From NCBI RefSeq assembly GCF_012927185.1, contig NZ_JABBGB010000002.1, forward strand, positions 1,178,001-1,242,000: a stretch of 64,000 bases of DNA. Direction: 5' to 3'. Shown here piece after piece: positions 44,046-51,706 of the stretch (the stretch's first letter is position 1; each line of letters opens with the position of its first letter). Source of the DNA: Pseudoflavitalea sp. G-6-1-2. GTDB lineage: Bacteria > Bacteroidota > Bacteroidia > Chitinophagales > Chitinophagaceae. The translations under genes were made by a program, and so were the position numbers. The notes beneath the pieces are model-generated. The model had not been told where the DNA came from. It saw only the letters and a list, made by a program, of their open reading frames with translations, and did not search any database.

Positions 44046-44636
44046 GTGGGATTTCTGAAAAACATACAAGATCACCAGCAGTCAGACAAAGAGCTGGCCG
44101 ACCTGTACCGCGAAACCGGCAATATGGAACTTTTGGGCCAGCTGTTTCAACGGTACATGGATATGATGTATGGTGTGTGCCTGAAATACCTCAAAGACCC
44201 CGAAACCGCCAAAGATGCTGTAATGCAGCTCTTTGAAGAATTAGGCAAAAAACTCAGCCATCATCAGGTAGAAAATGTTAAAAGCTGGATCTACACGCTG
44301 GCCAAGAACTACTGCCTGATGCAACTCCGCTCTCCCCGTAATTTCCGGACCACAGAATTTAACCCAGAGATTATGCAATCGGAAAACGAAACGCATCTGA
44401 ATGGCGTATTGCAAAAAGAGGAGAATCTGCAAAGGCTCGAAAACTGCCTGCAGACGCTTTCCGGAGAGCAGAAAACCACCGTTGAACTGTTCTATCTGCA
44501 AAACAAATGTTATAAAGAAATATCAGCCGAAACCGGTATAGATTGGAATAAGGTAAGAAGCCATATTCAGAACGGAAGACGAAATCTGAAACTATGCATG
44601 GAAAAACAGGCCGCCATTCAAACACCGGAATTTTAG
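44046..44636 (+). CDS. ECF-type RNA polymerase sigma factor
   Basis: The 196-aa product has region 2 (about 28-95: YMDMMYGVCLKYLKDPETAKDAVMQLFEEL, then SWIYTLAKNYCL) and region 4 (about 130-185: TLSGEQKTTVELFYLQNKCYKEISAETGIDWNKVRSHIQNGRRNLK). GTG 44046 is used because the N-terminal residues MGFLKNIQDHQQSDKELADLY look like part of the family. Its next gene, 15 bases downstream, encodes an anti-sigma-like membrane protein, so the pair probably forms a regulatory unit distinct from the FecR type. Confidence 0.9.
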   Translation: MGFLKNIQDHQQSDKELADLYRETGNMELLGQLFQRYMDMMYGVCLKYLKDPETAKDAVMQLFEELGKKLSHHQVENVKSWIYTLAKNYCLMQLRSPRNFRTTEFNPEIMQSENETHLNGVLQKEENLQRLENCLQTLSGEQKTTVELFYLQNKCYKEISAETGIDWNKVRSHIQNGRRNLKLCMEKQAAIQTPEF

Positions 44637-44651
44637 CAATGAGCATTCACC

Positions 44652-46130
44652 ATGAATGATCAATCACAACATATCACCCATTACACAGCAGCAGATATCC
44701 GGCGATATCTGAATGGCTCCATGTCAGCAGCAGAAATGCACGCCATGGAGCTGGCCGCATTGGATGATCCCTTCCTCTCAGATGCAATTGAAGGAATGGA
44801 AGCAACCATACAGTCGCATGGCGAAGCCATCATTCAGACCAAACTGCAGGAGATCGGCCAGGCAGTGGAAGCACGAATACATCCGGAAGGAGGAAAAGTG
44901 AGAAAGATGGTGTGGTGGAGAATGGCCGCCGCTGCTGTAGTGATAATTGCCGGCGGACTCTTTGTGTGGAATAGCTTCTTCAAACCAGAGGGTGATGGCT
45001 CCAGTGAAAAAACATTGGCAGTTAAACAAAAAGAAGCTGCTCCCGATACAGTTGTTCCCGCACCACAGGCAACACAACCCGCACAGAACAATGAATTGCC
45101 TTCAGATTTAAAAACTGCTGATGCGGGCATCGACAAGCAACAGCTCGCACGCACAGAGGAATCGCAGATCGTGAAAGACGCACTCCCGCATTCAGCGAAT
45201 AAAGCTGTAGCCCGCAAGCTACCGGCTGCTGAGACAGCAAGAGCCTACACCTTTAGTACTTTCAGCGATCAGGCAGTAACAGCAGAGCCCATTAAGCCAG
45301 ATTCCAATATGCCCGCCATCGTAGCGGCGCCGGAAAATAAACTGGCACTCACCAATCAGATACTCAACAAAAAATTAGAACTGAATTTTTCAGATACACT
45401 CAATCGCATCACGGAAACGGAAGTGATACAGGGCGCCTTACAGGGACATGCCAAAGGCCTTGTTACCACTAATGTGAATCCTAAAGAAAAAGCAAAGCTG
45501 CAGAACGTTATCCGTGGCCGCGTGTTCGATCAGTTCAATCAACCGATCGCTAACGCCTATCTTCAGGCGCAGCAGTCGCCTTCGGCTATTTTCCAGAATC
45601 AGCCATCGCAGATATCATCTTATCTCACCGACAAAGATGGATATTTCACTATACCTACCAATGAACTCGATACTGCATTGAAAGTATCAGTAGGTGCTGT
45701 GGGATACAGCACTAAAAATTTCGACCTGGCTAAGAACAGCCAGTCGAATATGCTGCAGCTGCAATCTCAGAATATCGACCTCAACGAAGTGGTAGTAACG
45801 GGGATGGCACGCAGAAGAAGCAGCAAGATCCGGAAAGTGGCTTCCGAAGCCAGTTCAATTATCAAACAAAATGCAGAACCGGCTTATGGCTGGATCACCT
45901 ACAATAAATATCTGCAGGATAACGTAAGAAAATCAGTTGCAGGCTCAACCAGCGGCGATGTGCTTGTTTCGTTCTCCGTAAACCGCAAGGGCGAACTCTC
46001 TGAATTCACCATTCTCCGCTCGCTCACCGAAGCGGCAGACAACGAAGCCATCCGCCTCATCAAAGACGGTCCCGGCTGGAAGATCAGCAAAGGCCGGAAA
46101 GCCACTGCTACCGTAACCGTACATTTTTAG
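44652..46130 (+). CDS. Anti-sigma-like membrane protein fused to carboxypeptidase-like and TonB C-terminal domains
   Basis: The 492-aa product has a cytoplasmic N-terminal part (1-85; YTAADIRRYLNGSMSAAEMHAMELAALDDPFLSDAIEGM, an anti-sigma-like helical zone), one membrane segment (about 90-108) and a long Pro/Ala/Gln linker. A carboxypeptidase-regulatory-like domain (about 288-375, RGRVFDQFNQPIANAYLQA) ending LNEVVVTG and a TonB C-terminal-like domain (about 405-492) follow. The layout would let an envelope protein with TonB-type contacts control the sigma factor encoded 15 bases upstream. I infer the anti-sigma role from position and topology. Confidence 0.78.
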   Translation: MNDQSQHITHYTAADIRRYLNGSMSAAEMHAMELAALDDPFLSDAIEGMEATIQSHGEAIIQTKLQEIGQAVEARIHPEGGKVRKMVWWRMAAAAVVIIAGGLFVWNSFFKPEGDGSSEKTLAVKQKEAAPDTVVPAPQATQPAQNNELPSDLKTADAGIDKQQLARTEESQIVKDALPHSANKAVARKLPAAETARAYTFSTFSDQAVTAEPIKPDSNMPAIVAAPENKLALTNQILNKKLELNFSDTLNRITETEVIQGALQGHAKGLVTTNVNPKEKAKLQNVIRGRVFDQFNQPIANAYLQAQQSPSAIFQNQPSQISSYLTDKDGYFTIPTNELDTALKVSVGAVGYSTKNFDLAKNSQSNMLQLQSQNIDLNEVVVTGMARRRSSKIRKVASEASSIIKQNAEPAYGWITYNKYLQDNVRKSVAGSTSGDVLVSFSVNRKGELSEFTILRSLTEAADNEAIRLIKDGPGWKISKGRKATATVTVHF

Positions 46131-46162
46131 GATGAATGAGAAGGAATAATGATTGTAACTTC

Positions 46163-46170
46163 TACCTTTG
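46163..46170 (+). promoter_or_regulatory. -7 box of the DUF2911 gene (TACCTTTG)
   Basis: TACCTTTG matches TAnnTTTG and lies 21 bases before ATG 46192. No TTTG -33 box is seen at the usual spacing. Confidence 0.55.
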
Positions 46171-46191
46171 TGAGCATTAAACTTGTTTGCA

Positions 46192-47037
46192 ATGATCAAA
46201 ACAGCAATCGCGATTGCCTGCAGCATCACATTAACTTGTGGCGCTCTCCAGGCTCAGGGCTTGAAAGTTCCCGCTCCTTCTACCGGCCAGACCATTAAGC
46301 AGGAATTCGGACTGGGAAACGTTGAACTCAGCTACTCCCGCCCCAGCACTAAAGGACGTAAGATCTTTGGTGACCTGGTGCCTTTCAACAAAGTATGGCG
46401 TACCGGTGCAAATGGAGCCACTACACTCAATTTCAGCGATGACGTAATTATCGGCGGAAAAACTATCCCTGCCGGAAAATACGGTCTGCTTACCATCCCT
46501 GCTCAGGGTTCATGGACAGTTATCATCACCAAACAACTGGATGTAACTTCTCCATCTGCCTACAAAGAAGATCAGGATGTGGTTCGCGTGAACGTAAAAA
46601 CCATCGCACTCCCTTACAAAGTGGAGACCTTCCTCATGCAATTCGATGAGATCAAAGGCACAGAGTGCAATCTCTGGATCATGTGGGACAAAACAGCTGT
46701 TGCTCTCCCCATCAAAACCGACATCGATGGTAAAGTAATGGCACAGATCAGCGAAGCTATGAAGTCTGAGAAACCTCCTTACTTCAATGCTGCCATGTAC
46801 TACATGGAAACTGGTAAAGACATCAAGCAGGCGCGTGAGTGGCTTACCAAAGCAACTGAACTCAATCCTAATTTCTTCTGGGTATGGCACCAAAAAGCCA
46901 ATGCAGAAGCTAAACTGGGATTGAAAAAAGAAGCGATCGCTTCAGCTACTCAATCAATGAAACTGGCTCAGGAAGCTAAAAACCCTGACTATGTTGCACT
47001 GAACGAGAAACTGCTGAAGACACTGGCTGGTAAATAA
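46192..47037 (+). CDS. DUF2911 protein with C-terminal TPR-like region
   Basis: The 281-aa product starts at ATG 46192 (a TTG three codons upstream is ignored) with a signal peptide ending GALQAQG. A DUF2911 domain (about 25-175) has VELSYSRPSTKGRKIFGDLVPFNKVWRTGANGATTL and AGKYGLLTIP features. The final 80 residues (AREWLTKATELNPNFFWVWHQKANAEAKLG) look like one or two TPR repeats. It is periplasmic, and its function is not established. The -7 box TACCTTTG lies 21 bases upstream and a terminator follows. Confidence 0.88.
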   Translation: MIKTAIAIACSITLTCGALQAQGLKVPAPSTGQTIKQEFGLGNVELSYSRPSTKGRKIFGDLVPFNKVWRTGANGATTLNFSDDVIIGGKTIPAGKYGLLTIPAQGSWTVIITKQLDVTSPSAYKEDQDVVRVNVKTIALPYKVETFLMQFDEIKGTECNLWIMWDKTAVALPIKTDIDGKVMAQISEAMKSEKPPYFNAAMYYMETGKDIKQAREWLTKATELNPNFFWVWHQKANAEAKLGLKKEAIASATQSMKLAQEAKNPDYVALNEKLLKTLAGK

Positions 47038-47063
47038 TCAGATTACAGTTTTCCTCAAATACT

Positions 47064-47105
47064 GAAAAGGCTTTATCGTTATGATAAAGCCTTTTCTTTT
47101 TGTTC
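47064..47105 (+). terminator. Terminator of the DUF2911 gene, overlapping the symporter stop
   Basis: A 14-bp stem (GAAAAGGCTTTATC at 47064-47077 with GATAAAGCCTTTTC at 47083-47096) is followed by TTTTTG. The stop codon of the convergent symporter gene (47079-47081) lies in the loop, so the hairpin doubles as the end of that coding region. Confidence 0.88.
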
Positions 47106-48821
47106 TCCGTTCTTACGCGGCAATATCATTTGAATCACCAGGCTCAAAACCACTACCAGCACGGCTCCGATTACGTTCAGCCAAAGCCAGGAGAACATAT
47201 CCAGTTTGTAGATGATAATTACAATCAGTTCTGTAAGCAGGGCTGCATAGAACACTGCCGACCCTTTCACTTTTTTGAGATAGAAAGCAACGAGGAAGAT
47301 GCCGAGAATGGCGCCATAGAACCAGCTGCCGATTATATTCACAGCCTCGATAAGACTGTTGCCGAGACTATATGCAAACTGTGCTACGATAATGCAGAAC
47401 ACTCCCCAGAGCAGCGTATAGTACCTGCTCCATTTGTATTCTTTTTCGGCACTCAGTTCTTTTTTGGAAAGCCGTTTATGAAAATCCACCATGGTGCAGG
47501 AAGCCAGAGAATTGAGGGCTGCTGCCACACTGCCCCATGCAGCGAGGAAGATGATGGCAATGATCAATCCCACCAATCCTTTCGGAAAAAAATCTCCTAC
47601 GAAACGAAGGAACACATAATTGGTGTCGTTGCTGTCTGCACCAGGCACGGCCTTCTTTACAATTTCCTTGATGGCTTCTCTCGACTGATTGCTGGCGGTC
47701 TCCTGCTCTTTGATGGTTGTTCGCAGTTTATCGATAGTTGCCTCATCATCATTGTGCAGTGCCTGCGCCAGTGAGATGGCTGTTTGTCTTTTTTCTTCCT
47801 GTATTACATCATACTTCGCAACTGCTTCTGTGTATGCAGGCGAATGTTCGCTGCTCTTTACTTTTTCTTCCAGCGCCAGATTGAAGAAAGCAGGCGCTTT
47901 ATAGAACTGATAGAAGGAGAATACCAGTACGCCAATCAGCAGAATAAAGAACTGCAGTGGCACTTTTGCCAGTCCGTTCATCAGCAGGCCGAGTTTGCTT
48001 TCACCTTCGGTGCGGGCTGTAAGATAGCGTCCTACCTGACTTTGATCGGTTCCGAAATAACTGAGTGCAAGGAATAATCCGCCGAAAATGCCGCTCCAGA
48101 TATTGAAGCGATCTTTCCAGTCGAAGCCATTTTCGGTTACACCTGTAGTGAATACATTGAGCTTTCCGGCTTTGCCGCCGATATGGAGTGCGTCTGTAAA
48201 TCCAACGCCTTCGGGTAAACTTTTTACTGCCCACCATGCTGCTACGAACATGGCGATGTAGATGATCACGAACTGCAATTGCTGCGTGTAACCTACGGCC
48301 TTGGCGCCACCGGTTGCGGTGTAGATCATCAGTACGCCACCCATTACAAGATTGGTAATGGTGATATCCCATCCCATCATGCTATGCAACACAAGAGATG
48401 GAGCAAGAATGCTGATGCCCGTGCTCAGTCCACGCGAGAGCATGAAGAGAAAACTGGTAAGCAATCTTGTTTTGATATCGAAACGTTGTTCGAGGTATTC
48501 GTAAGCCGTGAAGATCTTCATTCGCCTGAATACAGGAACAAAGGCAAATGCGATGATCACCATGGCAATCGGCAGACCGAAGTAGTACTGAACAAACCGC
48601 ATTCCATCTGTAAATGCCTGTCCGGGTGCAGATAAAAAAGTAACAGCACTTGCCTGTGTGCCCATGATGCTGAGCAGCACCACCCACCATGGCATCTGAC
48701 GGTCGCTCAGAAAATAACCTTCGAGATTTTTCTTTGAGCTGCGCCCTTTGTAAATGCCGTAAAGGATGATGCACACCAGTGTGGTCACCAGTACCATCCA
48801 GTCCAGGCCGGAAAAATTCAT
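47079..48821 (-). CDS. Sodium/solute symporter (SSS family)
   Basis: The 580-aa transporter starts at ATG 48821, which overlaps the stop of the upstream micro-gene (ATGA); a longer frame is rejected. It shows the SSS fold with 13-14 membrane segments and QMPWWVVLLSIMGTQASAVTFLSAPGQAF early on. A conserved GGAKAVGYTQQLQFVIIY region follows. An unusual hydrophilic insert of about 95 residues (roughly 318-412, coiled-coil-like, rich in Glu, Lys and Gln) separates two membrane segments. It is translationally coupled to the PIG-L and micro-protein genes, so it likely imports the product released by that deacetylase. The substrate is otherwise unknown. Confidence 0.9.
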   Translation of the reverse strand: MNFSGLDWMVLVTTLVCIILYGIYKGRSSKKNLEGYFLSDRQMPWWVVLLSIMGTQASAVTFLSAPGQAFTDGMRFVQYYFGLPIAMVIIAFAFVPVFRRMKIFTAYEYLEQRFDIKTRLLTSFLFMLSRGLSTGISILAPSLVLHSMMGWDITITNLVMGGVLMIYTATGGAKAVGYTQQLQFVIIYIAMFVAAWWAVKSLPEGVGFTDALHIGGKAGKLNVFTTGVTENGFDWKDRFNIWSGIFGGLFLALSYFGTDQSQVGRYLTARTEGESKLGLLMNGLAKVPLQFFILLIGVLVFSFYQFYKAPAFFNLALEEKVKSSEHSPAYTEAVAKYDVIQEEKRQTAISLAQALHNDDEATIDKLRTTIKEQETASNQSREAIKEIVKKAVPGADSNDTNYVFLRFVGDFFPKGLVGLIIAIIFLAAWGSVAAALNSLASCTMVDFHKRLSKKELSAEKEYKWSRYYTLLWGVFCIIVAQFAYSLGNSLIEAVNIIGSWFYGAILGIFLVAFYLKKVKGSAVFYAALLTELIVIIIYKLDMFSWLWLNVIGAVLVVVLSLVIQMILPRKNGEQKEKALS

Positions 48822-48955
48822 GCGAAATGTTTGGTAAAGAAATAAAACAACACAATCAGCAGACCCAGAAATCCGATCACCAGCCAGTACCAGTAACTCC
48901 ACTTAGGGAATAGCGGTACTTTTTCCTGCTCACGGTTTTGACTGTGCTGTTGCAT
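48818..48955 (-). CDS. Micro-membrane protein of 45 aa in the PIG-L-symporter operon
   Basis: The frame runs from ATG 48955 to TGA 48818-48820 and encodes a 17-residue charged N-terminal tail (QQHSQNREQEKVPLFPKW region), then one membrane segment (about 20-40, WYWLVIGFLGLLIVLFYFF) and a short TKHFA end. The stop overlaps the symporter ATG by the ATGA arrangement, a sign of translational coupling. It resembles small accessory subunits of transporters. The SSS symporters of E. coli do not carry such a subunit in their operons, so this may be a new accessory protein. Confidence 0.75.
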   Translation of the reverse strand: MQQHSQNREQEKVPLFPKWSYWYWLVIGFLGLLIVLFYFFTKHFA

Positions 48956-48956
48956 A

Positions 48957-49121
48957 CTATCTTTTTTTAGAGAATGCCATCATCAGTATGAGACCCAGGA
49001 TCAGTCCGATCAGCAAGCCCACTCCCACTTTCTTGATCATCTTCCCGATAAGGAAGCCCACGATCATTGCGATGATAAATAAAACCCTGCTCTTGTCTAT
49101 ACCTGATGTGGTCTGACTCAT
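48957..49121 (-). CDS. Micro-membrane protein of 54 aa in the PIG-L-symporter operon
   Basis: The frame runs from ATG 49121 to TAG 48957-48959. It encodes a short polar start (MSQTTSGIDKSR), then two hydrophobic stretches (about 13-26 and 33-50) rich in Gly, Ile and Leu, with a basic KMIKK hinge between and an SKKR tail. This suggests a helical hairpin in the inner membrane. Its ATG overlaps the PIG-L stop (ATGA), and its own stop lies one base before the next ATG. No family is recognised. Confidence 0.72.
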   Translation of the reverse strand: MSQTTSGIDKSRVLFIIAMIVGFLIGKMIKKVGVGLLIGLILGLILMMAFSKKR

Positions 49122-51649
49122 TTCTTTGTGTTGCTTTTATTCAGTGCGATGATATTGGCAATGATCCGGTAAGCGCCTGGTACACCTGCGGGCAGTTCAC
49201 GGAAGAATACCAGCCCGGTATACACAAACTTTCCTTTGCCATAATCTGCAATGATAAGACTTCCTTTCTGATCTGGCTCATCCGGATCTGCCATAGACAG
49301 CGGAGTCTGATAAGCAGCATCCGTCTGCTCTGCAAAATAGATGCCCCGCTCCTGTACCCATCCTTCAAAATCCTTTTCAGTGATCTTGTTCGGATAATTC
49401 AGTACCGGATGCGATGGAAGCAGAAAGTTCACTTTTGCATTTTCATCGGTAACGCGGTTGCGCGAAATATTGAACCCATAAGGCCCGATGCCTGAACCAC
49501 GTGCACTGCTCAGGTTATTGTTGGTATTGTATTGTACAATGAGGTTCCCGCCATTTTTCACATACTCCATCAGCGCATCGTATTTGGTTTTGAGGAAGTC
49601 GTGCACATTGTAAGCGCGAACTCCTGTTATCACCGCATCGAATTGTTTCAGGTTGGCGGATGTGAGATCGTTTTCTTTGAGGATGGTTACTTCGTAACCC
49701 ATTTGCCCGAGCGTGAATGCTACTTTGTCGCCGGCACCATCGATATACCCAATCTTATGACCTACGGTTTTGAGGTCCAGATCGAGAAGCTTCGCTTTAT
49801 CCTGCATGTAGTAATGGATCGGAGGAATATGATCGTAGTTGATGCTGATGAGATTCAGCCAGGCTGGTTGTTCTTCTTTTCCGTTCTTCAGTTCTACGAA
49901 TACCTGCGCATAGTCGGTCTTCCCTTTCTTTGCATCATATAGATGCTCATTGGAGATGGTGAACTCGTAATTTCTGCTCATACCTTTCGCCATGGTAAAC
50001 CCTGTATCTTTTGTTTCCTGACGTTTGCCGGCGTCGAGCATCACATTGGCTCTGTATTTCTGCAAATCCTTATTGGCAGTAACTTTCACGCTGAGCTGCG
50101 CGGACTCTTTCTGGCCTTTGTGGAATACGAATATATCCGGACCAGTAGTGAGCGTAGCAGGCGGAACAATCACCAGTGGACGATACAATTCTCCTTTCAC
50201 AGGATCAGTGAATTTGTACATCACAGGGCGGGTGAATGTGAACCGCTGTCCTTCGATAGTGATATCGAAATCTACCGCATAAGCAGGCAGACTTTCCGGA
50301 CGGCCGATCAGTTTCTGATCAGCAACTTCAAAAGAACCGGTGTTCATTTGTTTCTCCAGCCAGTATGGTTGAGACAATGGCTTGGTAGCAAAAACGTAGA
50401 GTGGTTTATTGAGTGTGAAATTGCGGTTCTTTTCGAGTGGCTGATTCAGTTCGGCATCGATCACATCTACTTTAATATTGTTGAGCGTACTGTTGGTGCC
50501 GAGCCTGTTATTGGCAAAGAAGTTCAGTCTGATGGAATCTCCCTGTACCGCAAACTCTGTATTTGCAGTGGCTTCGAGCCAGAGCCCGCTGCAGTTGGCG
50601 ATGAGATCCTGCAGTTCCTGCAGCTTCTTTGTTTTCCAGTAATGATCGGGCAATGCAGCTATGTCTTTGTAGAGCGCAACCAATTGCGGAACAATTGCCG
50701 AAGGCTGATCGAGTTTATAATTGCTGAGAATAGCGTCGATTTTGGAGGCGATGGATTCCGCACCGGGGATCCTGTTCCAGCTGGTGTTCACATCGTCGAG
50801 GATATCGCTTTTAGCTGCGTCTCCTTTCAGGAGCTGGAAATATTCGAGGGATGAACCTCTTCCGGCGGGTACGCCGAAGCCCTGACTCTTATGCTGGCTG
50901 CGGCTTTCGGCGGAGATCTCTCCGTAACCCTGTCCCAGTGCGGCATTGTACACACCTACGTCGATCTTCAACTGATCGTCGCTGGTAGTGTTCACAGAAC
51001 CAAAGCTGAAAGTATTCCAGAGAACGCGTTTCACTTTCCAGGGTTTTACGCCATGAGTGAATTGTTCGGGGAAACGATTGGGATCTGCTGCTGCTTCGAA
51101 TGCGAGTTGAGCGATCACAGCAGATGCGGAGTGATGCCCGTGCCCTGCCCTGCTATCGGGCGGGAAACGTGTGATGATCACATCCGGTTGGAACTTGCGG
51201 ATCACCCAAACGGCGTCTGCGAGTATCTTTTCCTGATTCCAGGTAGAGAGCGCTTCTTCAGTACGTTTGCTGAAACCAAAGTCGTAAGCGCGACTGAAGA
51301 ACTGTTCTGCACCGTCGATGCGGCGGGCGGCCAGCAGCTCCTGTGTGCGGATCATGCCAAGCTCGATGCCCTGCTCGTCTCCGATGAGGTTTTGTCCACC
51401 ATCACCACGCGTGAGCGAGAGATAACCAGTTCGATACAATCTGTCTTTGGAGAGCCAGGCGAGCAATCGGGTATTCTCATCGTCGGGGTGTGCTGCCATG
51501 TACAACACGGAGCCCAGTACTTTGAGTTTCTTCACCTGCTGGTAAAGATCCGAACTGCTGTAAGAAGCTGGTGTCTGCGCCACAGACGTAGACACCTGAG
51601 TGAATGCAATGCAACCGAGGATCAGCTGAAGGGGTCTAAATGATCTCAT
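49118..51649 (-). CDS. Secreted PIG-L (LmbE)-family deacetylase, large form
   Basis: The 843-aa product has a signal peptide (1-24) and a PIG-L zinc deacetylase domain (about 45-290). AHPDDE sits at 53-58 and HGHH at 170-173, where a third zinc-ligand His lies. PIG-L enzymes remove N-acetyl groups from sugar amides such as GlcNAc-inositol. Beta-rich domains follow (about 360-620), and a glutamine-amidotransferase-like domain near 640-740 (FDAVITGVRAYNVHDF) closes it. It is periplasmic or surface-exposed. Two micro-membrane genes and a symporter follow without gaps. The upstream gene is an M14 peptidase 57 bases away. Confidence 0.88.
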   Translation of the reverse strand: MRSFRPLQLILGCIAFTQVSTSVAQTPASYSSSDLYQQVKKLKVLGSVLYMAAHPDDENTRLLAWLSKDRLYRTGYLSLTRGDGGQNLIGDEQGIELGMIRTQELLAARRIDGAEQFFSRAYDFGFSKRTEEALSTWNQEKILADAVWVIRKFQPDVIITRFPPDSRAGHGHHSASAVIAQLAFEAAADPNRFPEQFTHGVKPWKVKRVLWNTFSFGSVNTTSDDQLKIDVGVYNAALGQGYGEISAESRSQHKSQGFGVPAGRGSSLEYFQLLKGDAAKSDILDDVNTSWNRIPGAESIASKIDAILSNYKLDQPSAIVPQLVALYKDIAALPDHYWKTKKLQELQDLIANCSGLWLEATANTEFAVQGDSIRLNFFANNRLGTNSTLNNIKVDVIDAELNQPLEKNRNFTLNKPLYVFATKPLSQPYWLEKQMNTGSFEVADQKLIGRPESLPAYAVDFDITIEGQRFTFTRPVMYKFTDPVKGELYRPLVIVPPATLTTGPDIFVFHKGQKESAQLSVKVTANKDLQKYRANVMLDAGKRQETKDTGFTMAKGMSRNYEFTISNEHLYDAKKGKTDYAQVFVELKNGKEEQPAWLNLISINYDHIPPIHYYMQDKAKLLDLDLKTVGHKIGYIDGAGDKVAFTLGQMGYEVTILKENDLTSANLKQFDAVITGVRAYNVHDFLKTKYDALMEYVKNGGNLIVQYNTNNNLSSARGSGIGPYGFNISRNRVTDENAKVNFLLPSHPVLNYPNKITEKDFEGWVQERGIYFAEQTDAAYQTPLSMADPDEPDQKGSLIIADYGKGKFVYTGLVFFRELPAGVPGAYRIIANIIALNKSNTKK

Positions 51650-51706
51650 TCAGTTAATAGATTTTGGAATAGGAATAATAACCGGCCAAAGATATAGGGC
51701 CAGCCC

